Below, one piece after another: positions 16,526-25,600 of a stretch of DNA of 32,428 bases (within the stretch, counting starts at the first letter, position 1; each line of letters begins with the position of its first letter). The position numbers were made by a program, and so were the translations under genes. Origin of the DNA: Balneolaceae bacterium (lineage in GTDB: Bacteria > Bacteroidota > Rhodothermia > Balneolales > Balneolaceae). The DNA is taken from contig SKKO01000359.1 in assembly GCA_007123715.1 (NCBI GenBank), positions 1 to 32,428 of the forward strand. Direction: 5' to 3'. Under the pieces are notes generated by a model. The model saw only the letters and a list, made by a program, of their open reading frames with translations. It was not told where the DNA came from and ran no database searches.

Positions 16526-17779
16526 ATGAAACGAATTTTTCTTATCTCTTTTATCTTGATATTTTTTTTTCAGCCTGCCTTCGGCCAGATAGCCGTTAAT
16601 CCGGTGGGTGTAAATGTAAATGCAAGCGGTCCTACGGTTGTCTTTCTTACATACGGAAATATTGAGGGATACCGGCCATCTGAAGCACTTTGGTGCGGCG
16701 AAATGGAAAATGCATTTCCGCATGTGGGTACCCGCTGCCGTCCGGGTACCATATACGGTTCGCTTCCCTTTGCATTCGATCAGTCAACAGAAAGCGGGGT
16801 GGGTGGTTTTACGGACATTATGTCTATACCATCATCGGTTGCCCGCCGGGCTTACCAGGAGGCAGCCCGTGGTGGTGTGGGTACGTTTTTTTACGTCCGT
16901 CGTTTTGAAAGCCTTATTGGGGGTCGCGATGTCTATGTGAATGTAACCTGCAGACTTGCCGGTGGTGGTGCCCGTGTGCCTTTTGCTCTTACCGGAGTTC
17001 AGATGTCATTCGCCGATGATGTGCCGGTTTTGAGTATCATGCGCGGTGAGCAGTTACAGCCATTTTCGGCAGAAATCCGTTATAACGGAACCGGCCAGCT
17101 TCAGGGGCGCTGGGAAGTGGTAAGGCCCGGTGATGAACTGCCGTTGATCGAGGATCTTCTTACAGAAGCAACGCTGCCTGCAGAAAGAAGAGGGTTGCAG
17201 CGCCGTTACCTTGAACTGGAACGTTTCAGCTATTTTTTGCCCCCTTCGTCAGATTCGTTCATCCTGCCCGGCCCTGATGTTTCTGCCATACCAAGTGATT
17301 TTGAAGGAATGTACATGATTCTTCTCCGGGTTGAAGCTACCGACGATAAAGAGGGAGACAGCAGTCTGGATGAAGTGAGTGCAGGCTTTGGAACGGTAAA
17401 CAGTGGTGGTGTAGCCGGTTTTCCGATACCTCCATTGAGGTACTTTGTAGGCAGTACCCCGGCCGGAATGACGGCATCTAATACCGGCGCCATCAAGCCG
17501 CTTTTTCCTGAACCTGATGCAGCATGGTATCCGGGAGAACCGATAGATTTTAGCTGGACGGATGTTATCGGTGCGGCTATCTACCAGCTTGAACTGGAAG
17601 ACCGCTACGGAACCGAACTGCTTACTGCATGGATGGAGCCGGGTATTTTTTCCTACCGCGCGCCGGGCTGGGTTTTTGCCCAAACCCATAGCAACCAGCT
17701 TAAGTGGAGGGTATCCGCGCTGAATCAAAACGGTGTTCTGCTCAGCCGTACTGCATGGCGGCTGATGATGAAGGAGTAA
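16526..17779 (+). CDS. Secreted protein coupled to the barrel, function unknown
   Basis: 417 residues with a clear signal peptide (MKRIFLISFILIFFFQPAFG, cut before QIAV). The mature part has a motif-rich N-terminal half: YRPSEALWCGEMENAFPHVG with Cys57, then TRCRPG with Cys71, a block around GGFTDIMSIPSSVARRAY, and VTCRLAGGGARVPFAL with Cys142. AEIRYNGTGQLQGRWEVVRP looks like one strand set of a beta-domain. The last 80 residues (PDAAWYPGEPIDFSWTDVIG and AAIYQLELED) look like a fibronectin III-type domain. It follows the barrel gene by 2 nt. A decayed second copy of this family lies at 22513-22723, so the family has been duplicated in this genome. No enzymatic motif was identified; an adhesive or surface-complex role is a guess. 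Confidence 0.7.
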   Translation: MKRIFLISFILIFFFQPAFGQIAVNPVGVNVNASGPTVVFLTYGNIEGYRPSEALWCGEMENAFPHVGTRCRPGTIYGSLPFAFDQSTESGVGGFTDIMSIPSSVARRAYQEAARGGVGTFFYVRRFESLIGGRDVYVNVTCRLAGGGARVPFALTGVQMSFADDVPVLSIMRGEQLQPFSAEIRYNGTGQLQGRWEVVRPGDELPLIEDLLTEATLPAERRGLQRRYLELERFSYFLPPSSDSFILPGPDVSAIPSDFEGMYMILLRVEATDDKEGDSSLDEVSAGFGTVNSGGVAGFPIPPLRYFVGSTPAGMTASNTGAIKPLFPEPDAAWYPGEPIDFSWTDVIGAAIYQLELEDRYGTELLTAWMEPGIFSYRAPGWVFAQTHSNQLKWRVSALNQNGVLLSRTAWRLMMKE

Positions 17780-18262
17780 ATTTTTTTTATGAATATAAAG
17801 TAGGTATAAGATTTATGAGGGAAAGGCAGAAATTCATCGCCGTAGTTAACGCCGGCGCCATCCCAATTTTGAAGTACCGGAATACCGATTAATTTCTCCG
17901 TGAACTTAATTTGCTCAGGACATGCCTGCGGCGGAAGAAAAAAAAGCTTACTCAGGGTACTGCAGGTACTCCTCCGTCGCTTCTTCCTCTTTACCTTTCT
18001 CACAGCAAAATTTCGCTTTCACGTACAAAAATGAGATGGCGAATTATTCGGTTTAAATCTTTGCCATCGGGTATTGGGTATAATATTGAAATTTGACCGG
18101 ATACCCCGGAGCCCTGAATCGTAAAAGTTTTCTTTTGAACCACAAAAAAAGGATATTGGGAACAGAGGAATACAAAAAAGGCAGACAGATGATGCTGCTC
18201 TGAGAAATATGAATTTGACAGGTTTTACGGACAGAATTCAAATCATAAGATCAATGAAAATC
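17780..18262. other. Gap with no intact gene
   Basis: No full gene was found. A minus-strand frame around 17830-17920 reads PEQIKFTEKLIGIPVLQNWD and continues coding-like for a few residues, which may be part of a dead gene, but no family was recognised. T-rich bases straight after the 17779 stop are not preceded by a clear hairpin. Confidence 0.3.
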
Positions 18263-18360
18263 ATGAAAAGAAAAAGATATCTGAAAACAAGCAAACCGGG
18301 TTTGCCGGCCTGGCGACAGGTACATTTCTCACGAATCCTGTAAAAATTTTTGCTAAATGA
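18263..18360 (+). pseudogene. Frameshifted Tat signal-peptide relic
   Basis: ATG 18263 reads MKRKRYLKTS and then, one frame over from 18295, TGFAGLATGTFLTNPVKIFA followed by K and a TGA at 18358. Joined, these make a typical Tat signal of the kind found on exported oxidoreductases and isomerases. The frames differ and no body follows, so it is the N-terminal stump of a lost exported enzyme, lying immediately before the intact Gfo/Idh gene, which has a similar signal of its own. Confidence 0.55.
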
Positions 18361-18382
18361 AAATTATCATCTATTTAAAACT

Positions 18383-19639
18383 ATGATGGACCGAAAGAAT
18401 TTTATTAAAAAATCGATACTTGGCATTGGGGCATTTACCATTTTGCCGAGGCATGTATTGGGTGGAAACGGTTTCACGGCACCGAGCGATCAGCTTACCA
18501 AAGCTGTTATCGGTGTGGGGGCAATGGGACGCGGCCATTTAAATTATCCTGGTTCGCGCCTTGTTGCCGTTTGTGATGTTGATGCCAATCACCTGAATCG
18601 TGTACTCTCCATCACTCCAGCCGGAGTGCGTAGTTACCACGATTACAGGGAAGTGCTTGAACAGGATGATATAGATATCGTACATATCGTAACCCCGCCG
18701 CACTGGCATGGTGTGATGGCTGTAGATGCAGCTAATGCCGGTAAAGATATCTGGTTAGAAAAACCAATGACCCGAACCATTGGAGAAGGTCAAAAAGTGG
18801 TTGATGCGGTTCGCAGAAATGGTTCCATTTTCCGACTAAATACCTGGTTTCGGTTCCGGGGTAATTTTTATGGCATGGGAACAACGGTGAATCCCATCAA
18901 AAATCTGGTGGAGAATGATGTGTTTGGCTGGCCGCTGAAAGTAACACTAAGCGAAACAACCGGGTTTGACTGGAAATTTGACTGGAGAGGCAGAACCGAC
19001 CTTACACCGCAATGGATTCCAGAATCGCTGGATTACAATATGTGGCTGGGGCCGGCTCCATACAAACCGTATCATCAGCACAGGGTTCACGATACTTTTC
19101 GCGGATACTGGGATTATGACGGCGGTGGCTTGGGTGACATGGGCCAGCACTATATGGATCCGGTTCAGTACCTGCTGGATAAAGATGATACAAATCCCGT
19201 GTATATAGATGTAGATGCCCCGCAGCAACACCACGATGCAGCATCAACCTGGCGCCGGGTTGAAATGACGTACAGAGACGGTTGCAAAATAGTGCTGGAC
19301 GGTGAAAACAGAGATAAAGATGCAGCATTTATCGAAGGGCCAAAAGGCAAGCTCTACAGGGGTTTCCGTTCTGATATTCCAAACATCAGGGAATTGGCAA
19401 GGTCGCTGCCGGAATCTAAACCACAGGTAACGGATTTCAGCGAAGCAGTGAGAGAAAGAAAAACATTTGCACTCAATGAGATGAATGGACACAGATCGTG
19501 CAATCTGGTGAATCTTGGAATTATTGCCATCCGCCTCGGCCGGTCGCTAGAGTTCGACCCTGAAAATGAACGATTTGTAAATGATGACGCGGCAAACCGG
19601 CTGATTAACCAGCCGATGCGCTCACCCTGGAAAATTTAA
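18383..19639 (+). CDS. Exported Gfo/Idh/MocA-family oxidoreductase
   Basis: 418 residues. The start at 18383 (ATG ATG) puts MMDRKNFIKKSILGIGAF, a Tat-like signal with a single arginine-lysine pair, at the N-terminus; a longer reading to 18350 would need TTG. The Rossmann domain shows AVIGVGAMGRGHL (dinucleotide motif), VAVCDVDANH, and the family signature WLEKPMTRTIGEG with the EKP lysine. The C-terminal half has GLGDMGQHYMDPVQYLL and ends in QPMRSPWKI. Such proteins oxidise or reduce sugars using a tightly bound NAD(P). The next gene, 44 nt downstream, carries a DUF1080 domain, so a 3-keto-glycoside or related sugar pathway in the periplasm is likely (inference from context). Confidence 0.9.
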   Translation: MMDRKNFIKKSILGIGAFTILPRHVLGGNGFTAPSDQLTKAVIGVGAMGRGHLNYPGSRLVAVCDVDANHLNRVLSITPAGVRSYHDYREVLEQDDIDIVHIVTPPHWHGVMAVDAANAGKDIWLEKPMTRTIGEGQKVVDAVRRNGSIFRLNTWFRFRGNFYGMGTTVNPIKNLVENDVFGWPLKVTLSETTGFDWKFDWRGRTDLTPQWIPESLDYNMWLGPAPYKPYHQHRVHDTFRGYWDYDGGGLGDMGQHYMDPVQYLLDKDDTNPVYIDVDAPQQHHDAASTWRRVEMTYRDGCKIVLDGENRDKDAAFIEGPKGKLYRGFRSDIPNIRELARSLPESKPQVTDFSEAVRERKTFALNEMNGHRSCNLVNLGIIAIRLGRSLEFDPENERFVNDDAANRLINQPMRSPWKI

Positions 19640-19683
19640 ATCAAACCGTATCAAAAAACGATAAGAGATTGAACAATAATAAG

Positions 19684-22467
19684 ATGAAACATATTTACAA
19701 GATAACTTTTTATTCCCTGATGTTTACCCTGCTGTTCATTTCCTGCAGAACAACGGAGGTGATTCGGGAAGCAGAATATCCATCTGTTGAGACTCAACAG
19801 GATGTAATCAGGCTTATTGCCGATATGCCGGCCGATGCAGGGGAAGAAGAAATTTGGGTAAATGAGCAGTTCGTTGAAATAGGCAGTGATGCCGTTCAGA
19901 TACTTGCCGGTTTACTTTCTGACCCCTCAGCAGGCAGCGATGTTCAGGCAAGATATGCGATTAGCAGCCTGGCCAATTATGTGGCACGGCCAGGCGCAAA
20001 GAATGAAAAAGACACGTTTGAAGCGGCAATGCTGGTTGAGATTCAAAAAAATTACCCTGTGGAGGTGAAACGGTTTCTGATCGATCAGCTTAAACCGGTG
20101 GCAAGTGATCAATCCGTGCCTGTATTGGTGCCGCTTTTAAGCGATCCGCAATTTTATCAATCGACTTTGGATGTGTTATTTATTATTGCATCGGATGAGG
20201 CTATTCAGGCAATCCGAAACACTGTTTCGGAGATAGATGGAAATCAGAAAATTGCCGCCATCAAAATCCTTGGCGAGTTGCAGGACGCTGCCTCAGTTAA
20301 CATTTTTGAAATGTACGCAGCATCCGATCGCTGGCAGTATCAGCGAATGGCGCTGTTTGGGCTGTCTGAAATTGGCCAACCGGGTTCATCCAGGCTCTTT
20401 CGTGATGCAATTGAACAGCAGAACGGCTTCAGAAAAACAGAACTGATGGGGTACTACCTGAACTATGCCGGAAATCTTGTTGAAAATGGATATCAATCTG
20501 AGGGCAGCAGCAATGCCAGCTATTTCCTTGATGAGACATATCCGGTCAATATTCAAATTAATGCGCTGGAAATCCGGTTTAGGGCTGAAGGTGAAAATAT
20601 GCTGGATGAATTGCTTGAGACGGCTCAAACAGCAGAAAAAACCATTGTAGTTTCATCGCTAAAATTGGCAAATTCTTTGCGGGGTGATGAAGTGACGAGT
20701 CAAATGGCCTCAGCGATGAAACGTGCACCTGATTCCAGAAGAACCCTTTTCATAAATGCACTCGCAGAGAGAAATGATGCCACAGCATTATCTGAAATCA
20801 GGAATTTCCTTGAGGATAACAACAGTGCAGTACGGATTGCTGCATTGAATGCCGTTCACCGGCTGGATGAAAACGTTGATCCGATGGTTGCATTCGCTGC
20901 TATCAGCGGTGCAGAATCATACGAAGAAATAGAAGCCGTTGAAGTTGTTCTTCGACAGATAGAAACAGAAAAATTAATTCCGGCCATCACCGGATATCTG
21001 CCGGCTGCCGAAGCTCATTCAAAACCGGTGCTGATTGGAATTTTAACTGATAGAATGGCGGGAGATGCCCGCAATTACATTGTGAATGAATTAAATTCGG
21101 AAAGAGAGGATGTTCGGATTGCAGCGTTGAATTATTTGCAGCTGTTTGGAGAAGAGGGTAACCTTGATTCTTTATTCAGTATGATGGACAGCAGGTTATC
21201 CGATGATGAAAAACAGGCTGTATTAAATACATTTACAGACATATTAAACAGGATAGAGCCAGAAGCAGTTCGATTAAACCGATTTAATCCATTTCTTAAT
21301 CATGCAACTTACCGACAGAGGGCGCGGCTTGTGGAAGCTTCAACGCATGTTGAGGGCGTACCAAAAGCTGAATTAATCAGGCAGGGTTTGAATCATTCTT
21401 ATGGTGAGTTGAAGGAAGCATCGCACAACAGTTTAATCCGATGGGATGACCCGCAGGCACTGCCCTTAATTATTGAAGCTGTAACTTTGAACCCCGGCAC
21501 GCAAAAGAGAAACGAACTTGCAGATTCGTATATCCGAATTGTGAATAGACTGGATGAGCCTATGGAAAAGAAAGCCGCACATTTGCGCAAACTGGTTGAT
21601 GCCGTAACAAATCAAGATGGAAAAGCAGCAATAGTGAGTCGTTTTACACACGCTGATGATCTTTTGGCACTGCAAGCATCAAGCGCCTATTTTGATGCAT
21701 CCGGGAATGCTCTTCGAAATGCGGCGTTCCGCGTTTTTGCTTCGGTTTTGCAGCCACATTATGTTGAAGATTCCAATCAGTTCAGCACGGCCGGTGCTGT
21801 ACTTTCCATTCTTGATGAATCAGCAAGAGAAGAAATAATATCGATTTTGAATGATCAGATAGTAACACCGGCGGGTATGCCTGAAGAAGCTGTGGAAAAA
21901 TCTGTGTATGGTGAGCTGTTTAACGGTGAGAACCTGGATGGGTGGAATGTAATTGGTGAATCGGAATCCTGGGCTGTGGAAAACGGCATACTCTATACCG
22001 ATGGTGTTGGCAGCGGCTGGCTTTCAACAGCTTCGAAGTATGATGATTTTATATTGGATCTGGAATACCGTGTTCCTGTTGGTGGAAATAGCGGTGTTTT
22101 TATCCGTGCACCCCTCGGGGGCAATCCAGCTTACCAAGGACTGGAAATCCAGATTTTGGATGACTATGCTGAAAGATATGCCAATTTGCAGCCGTGGCAA
22201 TACACCGGGAGTATTTACGATGTATTGGCTCCGTCTAAAAGGGTAACTAAACCTGCAGGTGAATGGCAACAGATGAGGATTGTGGCAGAAGGGCCGAAGA
22301 TTCAGGTAACTCTGAACGGGGAAATGATTTTGAGTGCCAATCTTATCAACCATTTAGAAAAAGCAGACGGCCATCCGGGGTTGGTACGGCGTTCGGGATA
22401 CATCGGCCTGCAGAACCACAGCGATCGTGTAGATTTCCGGAATATTACGATTTCACCGTTACAGTAA
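19684..22467 (+). CDS. Lipoprotein with HEAT repeats and C-terminal DUF1080 domain
   Basis: 927 residues from the ATG at 19684 (a TTG at 19669 is the alternative). The signal MKHIYKITFYSLMFTLLFIS ends at Cys21, a lipoprotein-like site. Residues roughly 40-700 are helical repeats of HEAT type (for example VLVPLLSDPQFYQSTLDVLF, NSAVRIAALNAVHRLDE, EDVRIAALNYLQLFGEEG). The last ~190 residues are a DUF1080 concanavalin-like fold: GELFNGENLDGWNVIGE, SGVFIRAPLGGNPAYQGLEI, QILDDYAERY, GEWQQMRIVAEG, GYIGLQNHSDRVDFRNI. DUF1080 members include 3-keto-glycoside hydrolases and lyases; with the upstream Gfo/Idh gene this suggests a surface or periplasmic 3-keto-sugar step. The catalytic residues cannot be confirmed by eye. 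Confidence 0.85.
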   Translation: MKHIYKITFYSLMFTLLFISCRTTEVIREAEYPSVETQQDVIRLIADMPADAGEEEIWVNEQFVEIGSDAVQILAGLLSDPSAGSDVQARYAISSLANYVARPGAKNEKDTFEAAMLVEIQKNYPVEVKRFLIDQLKPVASDQSVPVLVPLLSDPQFYQSTLDVLFIIASDEAIQAIRNTVSEIDGNQKIAAIKILGELQDAASVNIFEMYAASDRWQYQRMALFGLSEIGQPGSSRLFRDAIEQQNGFRKTELMGYYLNYAGNLVENGYQSEGSSNASYFLDETYPVNIQINALEIRFRAEGENMLDELLETAQTAEKTIVVSSLKLANSLRGDEVTSQMASAMKRAPDSRRTLFINALAERNDATALSEIRNFLEDNNSAVRIAALNAVHRLDENVDPMVAFAAISGAESYEEIEAVEVVLRQIETEKLIPAITGYLPAAEAHSKPVLIGILTDRMAGDARNYIVNELNSEREDVRIAALNYLQLFGEEGNLDSLFSMMDSRLSDDEKQAVLNTFTDILNRIEPEAVRLNRFNPFLNHATYRQRARLVEASTHVEGVPKAELIRQGLNHSYGELKEASHNSLIRWDDPQALPLIIEAVTLNPGTQKRNELADSYIRIVNRLDEPMEKKAAHLRKLVDAVTNQDGKAAIVSRFTHADDLLALQASSAYFDASGNALRNAAFRVFASVLQPHYVEDSNQFSTAGAVLSILDESAREEIISILNDQIVTPAGMPEEAVEKSVYGELFNGENLDGWNVIGESESWAVENGILYTDGVGSGWLSTASKYDDFILDLEYRVPVGGNSGVFIRAPLGGNPAYQGLEIQILDDYAERYANLQPWQYTGSIYDVLAPSKRVTKPAGEWQQMRIVAEGPKIQVTLNGEMILSANLINHLEKADGHPGLVRRSGYIGLQNHSDRVDFRNITISPLQ

Positions 22468-22512
22468 TACATTTGGGTTTTGTGAGTAAGTCAAATCGAT
22501 CGCCAGGTTAAA

Positions 22513-22723
22513 GCACATCGGCGAGGAGAGATGGATGGTGTATTTCCACATATGTGTACACGTTGCCGTCCGGTCAACATTTTGGAATTGCTTACCTTTG
22601 TATTCGGCCGGTCAACTGAAAGCGGTGGTCTGCTGAGCCGATCAGAATGCTGATAAAAGAGGGAAATCTATTTGTCAAACTGAAATACCATTTAATGGTA
22701 CAGGGAGCGCAAATGGGATCCGG
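22513..22723 (+). pseudogene. Decayed paralogue of the 16526-17779 secreted protein
   Basis: From 22513 one frame reads AHRRGEMDGVFPHMCTRCRP and then GRSTESGG, matching residues 54-91 of the intact protein (ALWCGEMENAFPHVGTRCRP, DQSTESGV). A stop follows at 22651. After a jump in frame, 22679-22723 reads TEIPFNGTGSANGIR, matching AEIRYNGTGQLQG (residues 182-194). The part between is deleted. Weak further resemblance may extend to about 22850. No start, signal peptide or continuous frame remains. The remnant lies straight before the 745-residue exported protein, hinting that a second envelope locus stood here. Confidence 0.65.
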
Positions 22724-22974
22724 TAGGATCGGGGCAGGCTTTTTGCATGATCATTGATTCGTACATCTATTTTCCGCATCCCGAATACTTTTCCAGTACG
22801 AACCAGAATAAAGCCAAAAAAGTGAGTCTACACTGCGGAGAAGGTGCAACATTTTTTCGGTATTTATGATACCCCACTCACCTGCTTTGCGATAACATAA
22901 ATAGGTTTCCGACTTCAGTGCAGTAAAAACTGACGGATGTCCAAAAAACAAGAACAATTAAACAGTTATAAAAA

Positions 22975-25212
22975 ATGAAAACAAGAATTAATTTAATGAG
23001 ATATGCATTGAAAAGGATAGAAACTGTAGTATGGACAGTTCTGGTATGGATTGCATTGATGGTGGCTGGTAATCAGCAGGTACATGCACAGCAACTGCCG
23101 CAAATACCCCCCTGCCCTTCTGATTTTCTTGGTACTCCGGTATGTGACACGCTGGATCTGTTAAAATCTCTTAGCGATCCTGCAGTATTTAATGATTTAA
23201 ATAACTTCACAAGTGACCTTTTTTCTGTTGCAGAAAATGAATTCAGGAAACGGGTAGAGGAAGCCGCCGGGGATGTGAGGATGGGGACTGCTATAACTTT
23301 TTTCAATGAATCAGTTCAACTTTCACAGCCGATATTAGATGCCACCGATGAATTTTTAAATCATCCGGTTTGCGGCTCCGAAGCTGCACTGAACGAGCTG
23401 GAAGGTTTTTTTCACGAATTGGGTAATACTTCGGTGGCAGTTTTGAATTTGGCTATTCAGATGGGTGAAGCTGCTCTCTTGCTTGAACCAACCATTGGTA
23501 GTTCTATGAACATTGCCACACAAATGGGAAATATTGCCAACAAGCCGGTAGTACCCGGTTCGGATGCAGCAATAAAACGCCAACAACTGGAACTTGCTAC
23601 GGCTGATTTGGCTGATGCCCTGCTTTATATCGCCGAAAAAGAGGGCTTTAAAACAATAATAACCGGTATTGAGGCTGCAGAAAAAATAGTTCCGTTTACA
23701 CTGGCTTGTATCGGCTGTACTATAAGTGTTGCAACCGGTTCAAAAGGAACAGGCCAGGCGGCAACCGGGGCTACTGCTGTAACCACTACATGTCCGCAAA
23801 CCGCGGTGGCTTATGGGGGTTCATGCTGGACAAGTGCAATTATCCCACAGGGATTGCTTGAAGCACTGGTTGGGGTTGCTGCAAGTTTACCAACCTGTGC
23901 CGATGTTAAGAAGAAAATTCCCACCATTCCTATGATGGTGCTGAAAACGTATAAATTTGCCGAGGCAAGCTGGAATTTGGGTGTGGCCTTGTCGGGTACT
24001 TACGAAAAATGGAATGCAGCGGGAGTTGCATTGGCTGAGTTTGCGGACGCATGGGAAGAAGATTCCCAGCAGGAGTTTCAAACCATCCAGAACGAAATGA
24101 ATGCAATTGGTCAGGCATTAGAGAGTGCCATAAACGGACTGGAACCGATTATCAATGAATCAGCTCAAATAGCAATGCAAACTCTTGAACAAACAGGCGG
24201 AAAAGTGGGCGATTTGATTGATTGTTATAACCTCATGAATGAAATGGTGGCCGCTGTAAGTATTGAAATGCTTGAAGCGATAGAAGACAGAATACCTCTG
24301 GCTGCCAGTAACCTCACACAAGGTGCCGCTGGTTTTGACAATCTGCTTGATCAGTTAAATGTTGCTTTACAGGCTTCGGCCTCTGCAGCCCAATCTGAAA
24401 GCCAGGGAATGTTGAACGACATACAAAGCATTGCTACCCTCCTTATAGGCAGCCAGCCATATAATCTTTTTGAACACTTTACTGAAAATCTTTTGAATTT
24501 AAATTGGCTGCCAGATATTCAGCAGCAACTTATGGCTTTGCAGATGCGATATTCTATGCTGCCGGTTGTGCTTCTGAATGCCGGCCTTAATGCATTAGAT
24601 CAGCTGGATGAACTGTCAACCACATCAAATCAGGATTTTAGTAATGCCCGAATTGAAAGTATAGCGGCAATCCAGATTTTAAATAAACCTCCATCACCAC
24701 CGATGGCATCTTTGGACCTTATAGATAATCCCGGTTTTCCTTTCGATCCGCCACAACTTGCATCCGGAAATATCATACCGGTTAACTGGAACCCTCTTAA
24801 TATCAATTTTGATCCGGGTATTGTAGATCTCGAAACAACTACGTTGCGCGATCATCTTCATGAGCTTCAATCCGTAAAATACATGGAAGTACAATCTTCA
24901 AGGAGACTGGCGGGAAGCATAGATCAATGCCTGAATTGTGCCCGGGATTTTGAACTCAGTCCGGTGAAGGAAACGATGCAGAAAGCACCGCCAAGAGGTG
25001 GAGTATCTGTTGTTATTCTGAATCAAAGAGGAGCAGAAGTTATCAATATCGGATCCTATTCTTCCATCGAATTAATTCCTGAAATTCAGAGAGTTGAAGC
25101 TCCCAGAGGAGGATTTGCCGAAGATTCTATTGGATGTAATATGACAATCGAAATCAGAGACTCAGGCGGGCGATCGCTGGCCAGCGCTCCTGTTTGTGTG
25201 GATTCAAAGTAG
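22975..25212 (+). CDS. Large exported helical protein with 13 cysteines, unrecognised
   Basis: 745 residues. A long signal peptide (about 1-38, basic start then VVWTVLVWIALMVAG, cut after QVHA) exports it. The body is mostly alpha-helical, with long amphipathic stretches (such as QEFQTIQNEMNAIGQALESA and ASASAAQSESQGMLNDIQSI) separated by two hydrophobic patches (around VPFTLACIGCTISVATG and LLEALVGVAASLPTC). Thirteen cysteines include paired motifs CIGC and CLNC, so disulfides or a metal site are possible. The last 110 residues look like a beta-domain with a duplicated turn (APPRGGVS and EAPRGGFAE). No known family or T9SS sorting tail was recognised. The upstream relic at 22513-22723 suggests a former link with the barrel/secreted-partner family. 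Confidence 0.65.
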   Translation: MKTRINLMRYALKRIETVVWTVLVWIALMVAGNQQVHAQQLPQIPPCPSDFLGTPVCDTLDLLKSLSDPAVFNDLNNFTSDLFSVAENEFRKRVEEAAGDVRMGTAITFFNESVQLSQPILDATDEFLNHPVCGSEAALNELEGFFHELGNTSVAVLNLAIQMGEAALLLEPTIGSSMNIATQMGNIANKPVVPGSDAAIKRQQLELATADLADALLYIAEKEGFKTIITGIEAAEKIVPFTLACIGCTISVATGSKGTGQAATGATAVTTTCPQTAVAYGGSCWTSAIIPQGLLEALVGVAASLPTCADVKKKIPTIPMMVLKTYKFAEASWNLGVALSGTYEKWNAAGVALAEFADAWEEDSQQEFQTIQNEMNAIGQALESAINGLEPIINESAQIAMQTLEQTGGKVGDLIDCYNLMNEMVAAVSIEMLEAIEDRIPLAASNLTQGAAGFDNLLDQLNVALQASASAAQSESQGMLNDIQSIATLLIGSQPYNLFEHFTENLLNLNWLPDIQQQLMALQMRYSMLPVVLLNAGLNALDQLDELSTTSNQDFSNARIESIAAIQILNKPPSPPMASLDLIDNPGFPFDPPQLASGNIIPVNWNPLNINFDPGIVDLETTTLRDHLHELQSVKYMEVQSSRRLAGSIDQCLNCARDFELSPVKETMQKAPPRGGVSVVILNQRGAEVINIGSYSSIELIPEIQRVEAPRGGFAEDSIGCNMTIEIRDSGGRSLASAPVCVDSK

Positions 25213-25280
25213 GAGATGAAGAGTGCTTTTAAAAAAAAGTATGATCTGACTCTACTGATTCGATTAAAGCATAGAAACCG

Positions 25281-25352
25281 TCGTTACATTGGTAATATCA
25301 AGAATCGTAAATTGAACGTATATGCGAATTTTAAAAACTACCGATGTAACGA
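25281..25352 (+). terminator. Long inverted repeat after the 745-residue gene
   Basis: Arms TCGTTACATTGGTA (25281-25294) and TACCGATGTAACGA (25339-25352) pair over 14 bases with one G-U pair and enclose 44 bases. TTTTCGATTTTTTT follows on the plus strand. This could be an unusual long-loop terminator about 70 bases after the stop, or a structured RNA. Confidence 0.45.
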
Positions 25353-25443
25353 TTTTCGATTTTTTTATGATTCATAGTTTATCAAATAAATGCTTCAAAT
25401 TGGAGAATAAGTGCCGGAGCAGATTTTGGTGGATAGTGATTGA

Positions 25444-25581
25444 GCAGTCCTGGAAAGAAAAGATCCACTCGGTCTCAGTGGCTGCGGCTTTTTCCGGATT
25501 GTGAATGGCAAATTAGTGTTTCAGCGCAGGTAGTGGGATCAGCTAACTTTTCTGAGGCAACACATCCTACCCTTACCTAAA
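25444..25581 (+). pseudogene. SnoaL/NTF2-like protein, C-terminal relic with TAG
   Basis: A plus-strand frame opening after a TGA reads DPLGLSGCGFFRIVNGKLVF then QRR, a TAG at 25531, and WDQLTFLRQHILPLPK. The pattern GCGFFRIxNGK...FQR.YWD.L.FL...LPLP is typical of the end of SnoaL-like (nuclear transport factor 2 fold) proteins, and the stop falls where an aromatic residue would be expected. The N-terminal two thirds are missing. Family call rests on motif memory. Confidence 0.5.
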
Positions 25582-25600
25582 AGTAATCAGGTTTCAGACA

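Noticed and set aside
22975-25212. T9SS cargo sorting domain at the C-terminus of the 745-residue protein
   Set aside because: No typical end motif with YPNP and the conserved KxVxx strand was seen; the last residues are APVCVDSK.
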